64,000 nt of DNA from Providencia rettgeri (lineage in GTDB: Bacteria > Pseudomonadota > Gammaproteobacteria > Enterobacterales > Enterobacteriaceae), in NCBI RefSeq assembly GCF_041075285.1, contig NZ_CP163512.1:4216001-4280000 (forward strand), read 5' to 3'. Below are positions 35,887 through 45,400 of the stretch, piece by piece. The notes under the pieces were generated by a model. The model was not told where the DNA came from and ran no database searches. It saw only the letters and a list, made by a program, of their open reading frames with translations. The position numbers and the translations under genes were made by a program. Position 1 is the first letter of the stretch. Each line of letters begins with the position of its first letter.

Positions 35887-36795
35887 TTATGCCTTTTTAA
35901 TTTTTGTGATTAAAGATAAAGCCATAACAAGACACATTCCAACAATCAAACCAAAAAATAAGTTAATTATTGCGGGGAGAATAAACTGCATAGCGCTACC
36001 AATAATAGGTGTTAATAGGGCAGTAAAGGATATTTCTTCAATCCATTCAGATAAATAGTGAATACCATGAGTAAGAATACCGCCTCCTACCATAAACATT
36101 GCGGCAGTTCCAACAATGGACAGGGTTTTCATTAGATATGGCGTAGCATAAATAAGTCCATTTCCCATTTTTTTTAACGATGTAGATGCTTTCTTTTGGA
36201 GATAAAGCCCTAAATCATCAAGTTTAACAATCCCAGCAACGAGCCCGTAAACACCAATAGTCATGGTAATTGCAATAATGGAAAGTACCACAAACTGATT
36301 AATAATAGTTGTGGTAGAAACGACACCCAATGTAATCGCAATAATTTCAGCAGATAAAATAAAATCAGTGCGTATAGCGCCTTTGATTTTTGCTTTTTCG
36401 AACTTTGCGAGTTTTTCTTCTGATAAAGGGTGTGTTTGCGCCGCTATTTTTTCCTCGGAGTGAAAAATTTTATGCGCAATTTTTTCTGCCCCTTCAAAGC
36501 ACAAGTAAGCGCCACCTAACATTAATAAAGGTGTAACCGCCCAAGGAATAAATGCGCTAATCGATAAGGCTAAAGGAACTAAAATTAATTTATTGATAAA
36601 TGAACCTTTAGCGACAGACCAGACAACTGGAATTTCTCGTTCAGCACGAACCCCAGTGACTTGTTGGGCATTTAACGCAAGATCATCCCCTAAAACTCCT
36701 GAGGTTTTTTTCGCAGCCATTTTCGTCATCATCGCGACGTCATCTAGTACAGCTGCAATATCATCAAGTAATGTGAGTAAACTACTTCCAGCCAC
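35887..36795 (-). CDS. DUF808 family inner-membrane protein (YedI-like)
   Basis: 302-aa membrane protein of the DUF808 family (E. coli YedI is about 305 aa). The N-terminus [30 protein letters not shown] is characteristic; about six hydrophobic segments follow, with a [11 protein letters not shown] block near residue 100 and a [12 protein letters not shown] helix. The start is a GTG preceded by GAGGG. The function of the family is not known. It is flanked by narX and a repeat element. Confidence 0.88.
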   Translation of the reverse strand: MAGSSLLTLLDDIAAVLDDVAMMTKMAAKKTSGVLGDDLALNAQQVTGVRAEREIPVVWSVAKGSFINKLILVPLALSISAFIPWAVTPLLMLGGAYLCFEGAEKIAHKIFHSEEKIAAQTHPLSEEKLAKFEKAKIKGAIRTDFILSAEIIAITLGVVSTTTIINQFVVLSIIAITMTIGVYGLVAGIVKLDDLGLYLQKKASTSLKKMGNGLIYATPYLMKTLSIVGTAAMFMVGGGILTHGIHYLSEWIEEISFTALLTPIIGSAMQFILPAIINLFFGLIVGMCLVMALSLITKIKKA

Positions 36796-36920
36796 AAGAA
36801 ACCCTCAATTCAGTTTGTTTAATATATCGTTAATGTTTATTAGGCTGATTAAGTGATAATTAGTTCATTAGCGTTTAAGCACATATGTAAATTTTTAATA
36901 ATATTTTATTGTTTACATGT

Positions 36921-37178
36921 AGGGGGGGAGCTTCGCTGCTGATTTTTATCGCTAATAAAGGTCAAAAACAATCCAAGAAATGGATAAAATCCGCCGTGCT
37001 AACTGACGGCGATTTTAATCAAATATTGTCCTACGGGGTCGATTAAAGCAGGTTTTACTTATTTGATGGTGCGTTGAGAGGGGGTTGCCTGGTTCACCAG
37101 GTGGCGAACTTCTCGCCTTGCCTAAGATGGCTTTAATTCGAATAAAAATCGACCATCAAAGATAAACTGCCCCTAGGG
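36921..37178. repeat. MITE-like dispersed repeat, copy 3
   Basis: Begins AGGGGGGGAGCTTCGCTGCTGATTT and ends AAAGATAAACTGCCCCTAGG. Core stem one is CGCCGT/ACGGCG, where copy 1 has CGTCGT/ACGACG, so both sides changed together. Core hairpin two is CCTGG-TTCA-CCAGG. It lies in the 36796-37334 gap between divergent genes; the rest of the gap is AT-rich with nothing else recognised. Confidence 0.78.
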
Positions 37179-37334
37179 AGAATGGATTATGAATTTTTTA
37201 TGACAATTGAACCAATGCGTTTTTCCCTTTTCTAACTAGTGAACTTTTAAAAACGTAAAAAATCAGTTCTTCTTTGTTTTTCAGCAATGTTGTATGGATA
37301 AGTAATTTTAAATCGATTGGTATAAGGTTAATAC

Positions 37335-38321
37335 ATGTCTTCTCAGCCAGTTTTGAGTGTTGTTGTTGCGGTTTATAATGGTGAAAAATTTTTACCTCAG
37401 TTTTTTGATAGTCTGCTAGCGCAAAATTTAGAAAACTGGGAGCTTATTGTCGTTAATGATGGCTCTAAGGATAACAGTGAAGGGGTTATCAAAGAGTATC
37501 AAGGTAAATTTAGTCATCTAAAAATATTGTCTCAAGAAAACCAAGGCGTATCCGTTGCTCGTAATACAGGGATGGTTGAGGCCACTGGAAAATACATTAC
37601 CTTTCCGGATATCGATGATGAAATTAGCCCGAAAATGTATGGCAGATTACTCGAAATTGCATTAGCGGGTGACTTGGATGTTGCAACCTGTAATGGTACC
37701 TATGTTTATACTAATGGTGATGCGCCAAAAGCTATTTTTCCACCTAATAAGGTGCCTTCTACCGGAGTAATTAGCGGTCCGCAATGGTTAGAGAAGGGGC
37801 TGAGTTCACGTAAGTTTTTGCACGTGACTTGGTTGAATTTATACCGTTTAGATATGTTACGTGAACACAAGTTTTTTTTTGAACCGAAGCTACATCATCA
37901 AGATATTCCGTGGACAACCGAAGTGTTATTGGTTGCAAAACGTGTGCAGTTTATTAATGAGCAATATTATCGCTATTTGATCCATAACCAATCTGTTTCC
38001 CATTCATTGAGTGGTGACGAGCGTTCCGTTCGTAAGATCAATACCTATTTAAAAATTATTGATATGTTGTTAGCAATTTATCAGCGCTATCCAGAGCAAG
38101 TTAAACAAGCACCTGCATGCATTTGGCAGGTAGGTAAAGAGGGATTAGGCGTAGTTCAAGCCTTATTAGCGATTAAATCCCCTGAAATACGTAAAGAGAT
38201 GGTGCAGCAATTTTTTGATAAAGGGTATTGGGAAATCGTGTGGAAGCATGCAACAACAGTGAAGTTAAAATGGCGTTTAATTAGGCGTTATACAAAGTTA
38301 AAAGACATCTTAAAAGCGTAA
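37335..38321 (+). CDS. Family 2 glycosyltransferase, YibD/WaaH-like
   Basis: 328-aa GT-A fold transferase. The N-terminal VSVVVAVYNGEKFL, WELIVVNDGSKDNS, VSVARNTGMVEATGKY and a DIDD metal motif place it in GT2. The segment STGVISGPQWLEKGLSSRKFLHVTW and LHHQDIPWTTE resemble E. coli YibD (WaaH), which adds glucuronate to the LPS inner core. A role in LPS core decoration is therefore likely, but substrate is inferred. There is no membrane segment. It stands alone between the repeat and a convergent nucleoside hydrolase. Confidence 0.8.
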   Translation: MSSQPVLSVVVAVYNGEKFLPQFFDSLLAQNLENWELIVVNDGSKDNSEGVIKEYQGKFSHLKILSQENQGVSVARNTGMVEATGKYITFPDIDDEISPKMYGRLLEIALAGDLDVATCNGTYVYTNGDAPKAIFPPNKVPSTGVISGPQWLEKGLSSRKFLHVTWLNLYRLDMLREHKFFFEPKLHHQDIPWTTEVLLVAKRVQFINEQYYRYLIHNQSVSHSLSGDERSVRKINTYLKIIDMLLAIYQRYPEQVKQAPACIWQVGKEGLGVVQALLAIKSPEIRKEMVQQFFDKGYWEIVWKHATTVKLKWRLIRRYTKLKDILKA

Positions 38322-38368
38322 TTTATTACATTGGTAGCTTACCAAATTGATAAGCTACCTTACGGTTA

Positions 38369-39310
38369 TTAACCCAATTGTTTTAGCGCATCGATGAACA
38401 TTTCCCATAATCGCGGGTTATCCAGCTTTGTTGCCACTTGTGTATGGCAGTCGGCGGGGGCTTGAGCACGAAAATCGGTTACCGTCATCCCAAGTGTTAA
38501 TGTTCCTTGCAGCTCAATATCAACAGGTGCTCGGCGCGTTTCTATCATTGACGGGTCAATGACATAGGCAACCGCACAAGGATCATGAACAGGTGCATGG
38601 TCGCTGTAGCCATTACGTTGACGATATCCTGCCGTGTAGTAATTCAAAGATTCAACAACAAATCGGCTAATCGGCGTATTAAGCGCAGCAATTTCAGCCA
38701 TGATGGCATCAGTTGGTTTCGCTTGGTGAGTTAAATCCAGCCCAACCATAGTTAGCGGCCATTTCTCGTTGAAAACGATATGTGCGGCTTCTGGGTCTAT
38801 AGCAATATTGAATTCCGCGACGGCTGAGCGATTTCCTTTATGGTATCCCCCGCCCATTAGGACAACTTCCTTTACTAATTCAACGATTTCAGGGGCTTTT
38901 CTCACAGCAAGGGCAATATTGGTTAGTCCACCAATTGGCACAAGCGTAATGGTTTTTGCTGGATGAGCTTTAAGCGTATCGATAATTAGGTCGACGGCGT
39001 GGCGCTTATCAAGTGGTAATGTGGGGGCAGGGAGATGTGTGCCATCTAAGCCACTGATCCCATGCACTTCAGCAGCATTTTGAATTGCTCGAACTAAGGG
39101 GCGAGGACAACCAGCGGCAATAGGAATATGTTTTGCACCTGCAAATTCAACAATTGCTCGCGCATTATGAGTGACTTTTTCTAAGGTTTGGTTTCCCACA
39201 ACAGTGGTAACCGCTAATAATTCCACATTCGGATTACCTAATGCCAATAAAATCGCCATGGCATCATCATGGCCTGGGTCACAATCCAAAATAATTTTGT
39301 GTGAAGGCAT
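38369..39310 (-). CDS. Nucleoside hydrolase (Rih/IUNH family)
   Basis: Cleaves the N-glycosidic bond of ribonucleosides to free base and ribose. It has 313 aa. The N-terminal DCDPGHDDAMAILLAL with its Ca-binding Asp cluster is diagnostic; GLDGTHLPAPTL, VLMGGGYHKGN, AEFNIAIDPEAAHIVF and APVHDPCAVAYVI (the last metal Asp) follow. The frame extends upstream, but AAGGAG seven bases before MPSHKIILDCD decides the start. It resembles RihA/RihB about equally, so specificity (pyrimidine or purine) is left open. Confidence 0.92.
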   Translation of the reverse strand: MPSHKIILDCDPGHDDAMAILLALGNPNVELLAVTTVVGNQTLEKVTHNARAIVEFAGAKHIPIAAGCPRPLVRAIQNAAEVHGISGLDGTHLPAPTLPLDKRHAVDLIIDTLKAHPAKTITLVPIGGLTNIALAVRKAPEIVELVKEVVLMGGGYHKGNRSAVAEFNIAIDPEAAHIVFNEKWPLTMVGLDLTHQAKPTDAIMAEIAALNTPISRFVVESLNYYTAGYRQRNGYSDHAPVHDPCAVAYVIDPSMIETRRAPVDIELQGTLTLGMTVTDFRAQAPADCHTQVATKLDNPRLWEMFIDALKQLG

Positions 39311-39550
39311 TATATCTCCTTGTATAAAAACATTTTTATTAATTGAGTAGACTAATAAATTATGAAAGGGGTTCCTGTGATCTGCTTCTTGTTTACTTAT
39401 TCCATGCCCAATATTGAGTAACAAAATATTAATACTTTTGGTCGATACTGTGATTTGATTAACATATTAATAACAATCGGTTTGAGCTTCTGCAAATAAT
39501 GTGTTTTTTATACCCTTTAGCTTTATATATTGGGTGGGTGAATTTTGTAA

Positions 39551-40318
39551 ATGAATAAGTGTGGGGGCAAAATGGATAATTATCTCAACAAATTACCTGA
39601 TGTAATTGATTCTGTTGCAACTAACCAGTTTTACCCTAATTTATTATCATGGCTATCATCCTTTATTGCATTTGATAATGCGATTGTTTACGCCTTTGAA
39701 AAGGGGGCTTCTCCGTGTTTTCTTTCCAAAGTTGAGCGACGCAATAGTGATAGTGTAAATCGAATTTACCAACGTGGCGCCTATTTGATGGATCCCTTTT
39801 ACCAAGAGATCCAAAAAGGGGGAAGGTCTAAGGTCCTCACCTTAAAAGAGTTAGCGCCTAAAAATTTTTATCATACTGATTATTATCTAAATTTTTATAG
39901 AAAAACAGGTTGGTGCGATGAAGCTGGTTTGCTGTTAGAAATCTCAGCAGATAGGCAATTGGGAATATTTTTTGGTAATGAAGATAGGCCATTTTACGCC
40001 GAAAAGTACACCCAAGCCCCACTAAAAGAAGCCTTTGAGATTATTTGTAGTCTGGCCCGTTTACATAAAGAAGCCTCACCCAATACCGTATCGAGCCATT
40101 ATCAAAATGTGGATAGGCAAACCCGTTTTGGACTAACCCCAAGAGAGTGTGAAGTGGTGGATCTGATCCTTGAAGGTAAAGGGTCGCCTCAAATAGCAGA
40201 ATCCCTTTTCATCAGTCTTGGTACCGTGAAAAACCACCGTAAAAATATTTACCAAAAGTTGAATATTAACTCACAGGCTGAATTATTTAACTTGTTAATG
40301 AAACGGATCATTCAGTAA
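39551..40318 (+). CDS. LuxR-type transcriptional regulator, first of the amine cluster
   Basis: 255-aa protein with a C-terminal LuxR helix-turn-helix (LTPRECEVVDLILEGKGSPQIAESL...GTVKNHRKNIYQKL, about 192-240) and an N-terminal sensor region of about 170 residues without obvious autoinducer-binding signature. An in-frame ATG at 39572, 4 bases after GGGGGC, is an equally good start. It is read toward the amine oxidase operon and probably regulates it (inference). A TTAAC-ATATTAATAAC motif lies upstream at 39458-39474. Confidence 0.82.
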   Translation: MNKCGGKMDNYLNKLPDVIDSVATNQFYPNLLSWLSSFIAFDNAIVYAFEKGASPCFLSKVERRNSDSVNRIYQRGAYLMDPFYQEIQKGGRSKVLTLKELAPKNFYHTDYYLNFYRKTGWCDEAGLLLEISADRQLGIFFGNEDRPFYAEKYTQAPLKEAFEIICSLARLHKEASPNTVSSHYQNVDRQTRFGLTPRECEVVDLILEGKGSPQIAESLFISLGTVKNHRKNIYQKLNINSQAELFNLLMKRIIQ

Positions 40319-40652
40319 TTTGTTAGGGTGAATTTCAGTGCGAGTGAATAGTAGTCATTAATAATTATACGAAGTTAATCATGTGATTACGGGAAATTTT
40401 ATTTTTTATTCATACTGGTCATCATTTTGTTAAAAAAATGCATTAAATTATTGTTAATATCATAACGCTATTTCAATTAATTGAATTTTAAGGTTAAAAA
40501 GTTATTTTAATACATTTTGTTTTTATTTAAATATTCTACGTGGCTCACAATTGTTAACTTAATGTTTCGAATGTCCCTAAAGGGCTATGTAATTGTTAAT
40601 GTAAGGTTAAGATAATCGAGGTTATCGCCAGGTACTAAATAAGGTATCCATT
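40319..40652. other. Intergenic promoter region of the amine oxidase operon
   Basis: 334 bases, AT-rich, with no gene. A near repeat ATTGTTAACTTAATG / ATTGTTAATGTAAGG (about 40551 and 40592) and a short dyad CCCTAAAGGG (40576-40585) might bind a regulator. No confident promoter was seen. Confidence 0.35.
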
Positions 40653-41957
40653 ATGAATAACCAAGTAGAATCATTAACTTATTATGCTGCTACAAAGAAA
40701 TATGATTTACGCTTTCCTATCTTAAAAGAAGACCTTGATGTAGATGTAGTGATTATTGGGGGAGGCTTTTCCGGGATCCACACAGCCCTTGAGTTGTGCG
40801 AAAAAGGGATCACCAATATCGCTATCTTGGAAGGTCGTTACCTCGGTTATGGTGGTTCAGGGCGTAACGGCGGTCAAGTGATGGCCGGAATTGGCCATGA
40901 TATAGACGCAATCAAAAAATATGTAGGCTCGGAAGGATTAGAAACTATTTTTAAGCTCAGCAATATGGGCGCAGGGATCATGCGTGAACGTATTGCTAAG
41001 TATAATATTGATGCTGATTTTTGTCGTGGGTACGCCTATTTAGGTAGCAATTCACGACAAGAAAAAACATTACGTAACTGGCTAAAGGATTTTAAAGCTG
41101 TTGATCCTGATGAAGAAATCGAATTTTACAGTGGTTCTGAACTAAAACAGATTATCGGCTCAGATGCTTATACTTGTGGTATCAAACATATGGGTGGTGG
41201 GCATGTGCACTCATTGAATCTGTTATTGGGTGAGGCGAAAGCCATTAGCGAGATTTATGGCGCGAAGATTTTTGAGAATAGCCAAGTTCTGAATGTTGAG
41301 TACGGTAATACCATCAAAGTGAGAACAGCGATGGGCACCGTTAAAGCCCAGAAAATGTTGTGGGCATGTGACTCATTCTTAAATGGTCTTGAGCCAACGA
41401 TTTACCCAAAAACGATTAATACTTATGCCTATCAGTTAATGACGGAAGAGTTATCCGATGAGTTAATTGAACAAATTAGCCCAATCCGTGGTGCGTACAG
41501 CGATATTCGACCAGTGATTGATTATTACCGGGTAACTAAGGAAAACCGTTTGTTGTTTGGTAGTTCAACACATTTTCTTGAGTACATTCCGTCTGACTTA
41601 AAAGCGTGGAACCGTAACTTAATGCTAAAAGTTTTTCCTTATCTAAAAGATGTAAAAATCGAATTAGCATGGGGAGGGCCGATGGCATGTAGTGCGAACC
41701 TTTTCCCGCAGATTGGCTCATTACCTCAACATAAAAATGTGTTCTACGCACAGGGCTACTCAGGTTTTGGTGTGACACCAAGTCAGATCGTGTGCAAGGT
41801 GCTGGCTGAAGGTATGGTGGAGGGGTCTCATCGTTATGACTTAATGAGCTCGATCCCTCATGCCAATATTATTGGCAAAGATAGCATGCGCAATGTGATT
41901 GTTTCACTTGCAAAAATCATGCACCAGACATCGGGTTACTGGCAAGGTCGCCGTTAA
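40653..41957 (+). CDS. FAD-dependent amine oxidase, PuuB-like
   Basis: 434-aa flavoprotein of the DAO family, like gamma-glutamylputrescine oxidase PuuB: oxidative deamination of an amine to an aldehyde with release of ammonia and hydrogen peroxide. The FAD dinucleotide motif is VDVVIIGGGFSGIHTALEL (about residue 30); GGSGRNGGQVM is the flavin-contacting stretch, and FYAQGYSGFGVTPSQ the C-terminal FAD motif. It is followed at 48 bases by a cupin gene and then an aldehyde dehydrogenase, so the operon would convert an amine to an acid. The substrate is unknown. Confidence 0.85.
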   Translation: MNNQVESLTYYAATKKYDLRFPILKEDLDVDVVIIGGGFSGIHTALELCEKGITNIAILEGRYLGYGGSGRNGGQVMAGIGHDIDAIKKYVGSEGLETIFKLSNMGAGIMRERIAKYNIDADFCRGYAYLGSNSRQEKTLRNWLKDFKAVDPDEEIEFYSGSELKQIIGSDAYTCGIKHMGGGHVHSLNLLLGEAKAISEIYGAKIFENSQVLNVEYGNTIKVRTAMGTVKAQKMLWACDSFLNGLEPTIYPKTINTYAYQLMTEELSDELIEQISPIRGAYSDIRPVIDYYRVTKENRLLFGSSTHFLEYIPSDLKAWNRNLMLKVFPYLKDVKIELAWGGPMACSANLFPQIGSLPQHKNVFYAQGYSGFGVTPSQIVCKVLAEGMVEGSHRYDLMSSIPHANIIGKDSMRNVIVSLAKIMHQTSGYWQGRR

Positions 41958-42005
41958 TTCATATTCGTTTAATTAATTTATTGGAATCGATTAAAGGTAA
42001 ACATC

Positions 42006-42374
42006 ATGATTAGTCCATTATTGCTGAATAAACCACTTCCAGAACTGCTAAATATCGGTAGCGTAACAAACTTAGGCTCTGTGGTGGTTGAGGGTGATCC
42101 ACAAGCGAGCGTCGCAATGGTTCACGGTGAACCAACAGATAACCTAACTTGCGGCATTTTTGCTTGTACAACAGGTAAATTCAAGATGGTTTATCCATTT
42201 GATGAAATGGCAACCGTGCATGAAGGATCTGTGAAATTGACAGATATAAAAACAGGCGTGACTGTAGAGTACCATAAAGGTGATACTTGGTTTGCTGCCA
42301 AAGGTACTGAAGTTTTATGGGAAATTGAGGCCCCACGTTTCGTTAAGCACTATCTTGCTTGTGTGAATGCTTAA
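42006..42374 (+). CDS. Cupin-domain protein
   Basis: 122-aa single-domain cupin of the Cupin_3/EutQ-like kind. It shows YPFDEMATVHEGSVKLTD and YHKGDTWFAAKGTEVLWE, the two cupin motifs, with few of the usual metal-binding histidines. Such genes often accompany amine oxidase and aldehyde dehydrogenase genes; its role is not established. It is the middle gene of the three-gene operon. Confidence 0.82.
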   Translation: MISPLLLNKPLPELLNIGSVTNLGSVVVEGDPQASVAMVHGEPTDNLTCGIFACTTGKFKMVYPFDEMATVHEGSVKLTDIKTGVTVEYHKGDTWFAAKGTEVLWEIEAPRFVKHYLACVNA

Positions 42375-42402
42375 TTAATGTCTATTTAGTGGAGGGATTG
42401 CA

Positions 42403-43896
42403 ATGAGTGAGTTAACCCTATTACCAGAAGTTAGCGAATTTCTGAAACGTCAACATGGGCATTTTATCAATGGCTTGCCAGTTTCTGGCAAGGGTGAGAC
42501 TTTTTTTGACGTCGTCAATCCAGCCACTGAACAGGTGATCGCAAAAGTCAAAGACGGGACTTTTGCTGAAGTGGACGCAGCAATGCATGCTGCACACACA
42601 GCATTTAAAGGCGTTTGGGCCAATACCACCCCAATGGAGCGTGGAAATTGCCTAAACCGCCTTGCCGATTTAATTGAAAAGCACCTTGAGGAACTCGCTC
42701 AACTGGAAACTTTATGTTCTGGTAAAACGATTCAACTTTCTCGCTTTTTGGAAGTGGGTTCTGCCGCACAGTTTTTGCGTTACTTTGCTGGCTGGGCGAC
42801 AAAAATTAGTGGTGAAACGCTAAATGTGTCATTGCCATCATTTAATGGTGAAAAGTACTCTGCATTTACACAACGCGAACCTGTTGGCGTTGTGGCTGGG
42901 ATCATTCCATGGAATTTCTCCATCATGATTTCTATTTGGAAGCTAGCGGCAGCGCTAACTTGTGGTTGTACGATTGTATTGAAGCCCAGTGAGTTTACCC
43001 CTTTGACCATGTTACGTGTGGTGGAATTAGCAAAAGAAGCGGGTATTCCTGATGGCGTGATTAATGTTGTTAATGGTGGCGGTCGTGAAGTTGGTCCGGC
43101 ACTTATTCAACACCCACTGTGTTCGAAGGTAACATTTACGGGATCTGTACCGACTGGGCTGGCGGTAGGGCGTACAGCGATGGAAGAGAAGTTGACTCGT
43201 GTGACATTAGAGCTCGGTGGTAAGAATGGGGCCGCATTTTTGGCTGATTTACCCGTTGAAAAAATTGTTAATGGCATTATTGAAGCAGGTTACCTCAATC
43301 AAGGGCAAATTTGTGCGGCGGCGGAGCGTTTTTATATCCCATCACAATTAATGGATGAAGTGTTGACCGAGCTTAAACGCCGTTTGTCTGCGCTAAAAAT
43401 CGGCTCTCCATTAGATGAAACGACAGAAATGGGGCCTCTCGCCAATAAAGCCCATTATGAAAAAATTCTTAGCTTATTTGAGAAAGCACGCCAAGATGGC
43501 TGCGAAATTATTTATGGTGGTCAGCCAATCGCCGGCGCAGGTTATTTTGTTCCACCAACCATCATTCGAGCGAATAGTCCAGAAGATGCATTAATGAAGG
43601 AAGAGACCTTTGGTCCTGTAGGGACGTTCTTAAGTTACGATGATGAAGAGGAACTTATTGAGATGATGAATAGCACGCCATTTGGTTTAGCGGCTAGTGT
43701 ATGGACAAATGATCTCAGTAAGGCAATGCGAATGATTTCACGTATAGAAGCAGGAACGGTTTGGGTCAATATGCACACCTTCCTTGATCCCGCAGTACCA
43801 TTTGGGGGTATTAAGTCCTCCGGTATTGGTCGTGAATTTGGTAGTGCTTTTATCGAATATTACACTGAATTAAAATCTGTCATGGTGCGTTATTAG
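42403..43896 (+). CDS. NAD(P)-dependent aldehyde dehydrogenase, FeaB-like
   Basis: 497-aa ALDH that oxidises an aldehyde to its carboxylic acid. Catalytic residues are visible: Asn in GIIPWNFSIMI, Glu in VTLELGGKNGA and the nucleophile Cys in NQGQICAAAER (about residue 304). The N-terminal region and the ELAQLETLCSGK block look closest to phenylacetaldehyde dehydrogenase FeaB, though gamma-glutamyl-aminobutyraldehyde dehydrogenases are also near. Placed after the amine oxidase, it would complete amine catabolism. TGGAGGG lies before the ATG, and a strong terminator follows. Confidence 0.87.
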   Translation: MSELTLLPEVSEFLKRQHGHFINGLPVSGKGETFFDVVNPATEQVIAKVKDGTFAEVDAAMHAAHTAFKGVWANTTPMERGNCLNRLADLIEKHLEELAQLETLCSGKTIQLSRFLEVGSAAQFLRYFAGWATKISGETLNVSLPSFNGEKYSAFTQREPVGVVAGIIPWNFSIMISIWKLAAALTCGCTIVLKPSEFTPLTMLRVVELAKEAGIPDGVINVVNGGGREVGPALIQHPLCSKVTFTGSVPTGLAVGRTAMEEKLTRVTLELGGKNGAAFLADLPVEKIVNGIIEAGYLNQGQICAAAERFYIPSQLMDEVLTELKRRLSALKIGSPLDETTEMGPLANKAHYEKILSLFEKARQDGCEIIYGGQPIAGAGYFVPPTIIRANSPEDALMKEETFGPVGTFLSYDDEEELIEMMNSTPFGLAASVWTNDLSKAMRMISRIEAGTVWVNMHTFLDPAVPFGGIKSSGIGREFGSAFIEYYTELKSVMVRY

Positions 43897-43926
43897 TGGT
43901 TAATTTTTAGCATTAACCAACTGCTT

Positions 43927-43950
43927 CCCGGTCATTGTACCGGGTTTTTT
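43927..43950 (+). terminator. Terminator of the amine oxidase operon
   Basis: CCCGG-tcattgta-CCGGG followed by six T. Confidence 0.85.
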
Positions 43951-44020
43951 ATGCTTTTATTCGCCCCGTCGAAAGATAGGCTTATGATAACTATATCTTA
44001 TCGCAGCGTTAGGTCATGGT

Positions 44021-44338
44021 ATGAAAACAGTGTTGCTTATCGGTGAAAGCCGCGGGATTGGTCGTGCAATGGGCAATACTGCTTGCATGTCTTGGTATGC
44101 GAATACTCATTAATTATAAAAGTGGTCATCAGGCGGCAAAAAGGGTTATTACAGAAATTCAGGCAATTGGTGACCTTGCATATGCATTGCCATGTGATAT
44201 TAGCAGTGAAGAGGAGGTTGTTAGGCTATTCGAGGTAATTAAAGAGCAATATAGTGACTTGCATTACTTAGTGAATAATGCAGGTATTTTATATCAGCAC
44301 TGCTGAACAGAGGCTTTAACCGCACAGCGGATTAAAAT
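44021..44338 (+). pseudogene. Broken SDR oxidoreductase gene (YgfF-like remnant)
   Basis: The first frame reads MKTVLLIGESRGIGRAM, an SDR nucleotide-binding start. It then shifts (around 44066-44090) into the frame that gives LACLGMRILINYKSGHQAAKRV ... CDISSEEEVVRLFEV ... YLVNNAGILYQ. An in-frame TGA at 44304-44306 follows, but the same frame continues TEALTAQRI, matching the family (for example E. coli YgfF has LVNNAGILF then ENLTAERI). The gene is cut off where the convergent LuxR gene ends. So it has a frameshift, a nonsense codon and a lost 3' two-thirds. Confidence 0.82.
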
Positions 44339-44997
44339 TTTTCCTGACGAATAATAAACCCTGACGACACCAGTTCCGTTCGGTTAGTGACATTTGCTTT
44401 GGTGAAGATATTGCGTAAGTGAGTCTTCACCGTAGAGAGTGAGACCCCTAACAATAACGCAATACGCTTATTACTTGCCCCTTCACGTACTAAATGAATA
44501 ATTTCCTGTTCTTTCGGTGTGTAAGACACGAGAGAATCGGGAATGATATCGAACGTCATTAGCTCAGCGACAGGTAAAATAGCATTTAATCGCATAATTT
44601 CGTGTTGAGAAAACGGGCTGTCTCGCAACACGGAAATCCCAGCAATTATTTTATTTTTTCGGCGAATAAAAATCTCTGCCATATCGGTTAGGTTATTGGG
44701 CTGCATAAAATCATGGAAAAAAACCTGATTTTGCTGACGAACGTCGGGATCCATTTTGATTAACCGCAGATCGTCCCCTCGAAATTTATCTGGATGCAGC
44801 GGATCGAGCTGGCGAAAATAAGCCAGATAATCACGATGCATTTGAGTGGAGATGCCGTGCAACACATAGTTATCTGGTTGCCAGTGATCATTGACAAGGT
44901 AATACACTGACGCAGATATGGGGATAATGTGCGCAATAGTATTTAAGCAGCAATCAATTAATGTTTGCTGGTGGCTGTTAAATTGAGGTGGGCTCAT
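44332..44997 (-). CDS. LuxR-type transcriptional regulator, second of the amine cluster
   Basis: 221-aa protein with a C-terminal LuxR helix-turn-helix (YTPKEQEIIHLVREGASNKRIALLLG...STVKTHLRNIFTK, about 155-200) and a sensor region of about 145 residues. The upstream ATG at 45012 is possible, but AGAGGT lies 6 bases before the ATG at 44997, which is chosen. It is divergent from the APC permease gene across a 400-base region with a perfect palindrome, and probably regulates it (inference). Confidence 0.83.
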   Translation of the reverse strand: MSPPQFNSHQQTLIDCCLNTIAHIIPISASVYYLVNDHWQPDNYVLHGISTQMHRDYLAYFRQLDPLHPDKFRGDDLRLIKMDPDVRQQNQVFFHDFMQPNNLTDMAEIFIRRKNKIIAGISVLRDSPFSQHEIMRLNAILPVAELMTFDIIPDSLVSYTPKEQEIIHLVREGASNKRIALLLGVSLSTVKTHLRNIFTKANVTNRTELVSSGFIIRQEKF

Positions 44998-45156
44998 TTG
45001 ATTACCTCTCATAGTGAGTCGGAATAATTATCATGCGCTTTATTGCTGTTAACATAAAGTAAACATGTTAATAACGTGAGGTGGGTAACAGTATTTGAAA
45101 GTGATAAATAATGGCTCAGTGTTGATTTGTCGGGTTTTGGTATCTTTTGTAAATAT

Positions 45157-45176
45157 GTTATTAATATATTAATAAC
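45157..45176. promoter_or_regulatory. Perfect 20-bp palindrome in the luxR-permease gap
   Basis: GTTATTAATATATTAATAAC. Its right half ATATTAATAAC occurs also at 39464-39474 ahead of the first LuxR gene, and TTAATAAC at about 45068-45075. A candidate operator shared by the two regulators. The gap (44998-45400) also has a dyad CATCGT/ACGATG (45279-45298) and no gene. Confidence 0.5.
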
Positions 45177-45400
45177 CAGTTTGTTTGTTATCTATTGATA
45201 TATCAGTAGATATTTTTATTCCCTTCCATTTTTTGGGTACTTTTCGAATAATTGTAAGGCGTTCCCTCTATCTCTAGGCATCGTTCTTTAGGACGATGTG
45301 ACCGATTTATGCTTCTTTTTATAGTGGCAATGTAGTCACGTTATTTTTACAAAAAATTCACATTTATGACTGCGTATAGAGCAAGAGAGAGGGAAGCAAA

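Noticed and set aside
44043..44306. 88-codon frame as an intact small gene
   Set aside because: Its start is an artefact of the frameshift; the sequence is the middle of an SDR gene cut at both ends.
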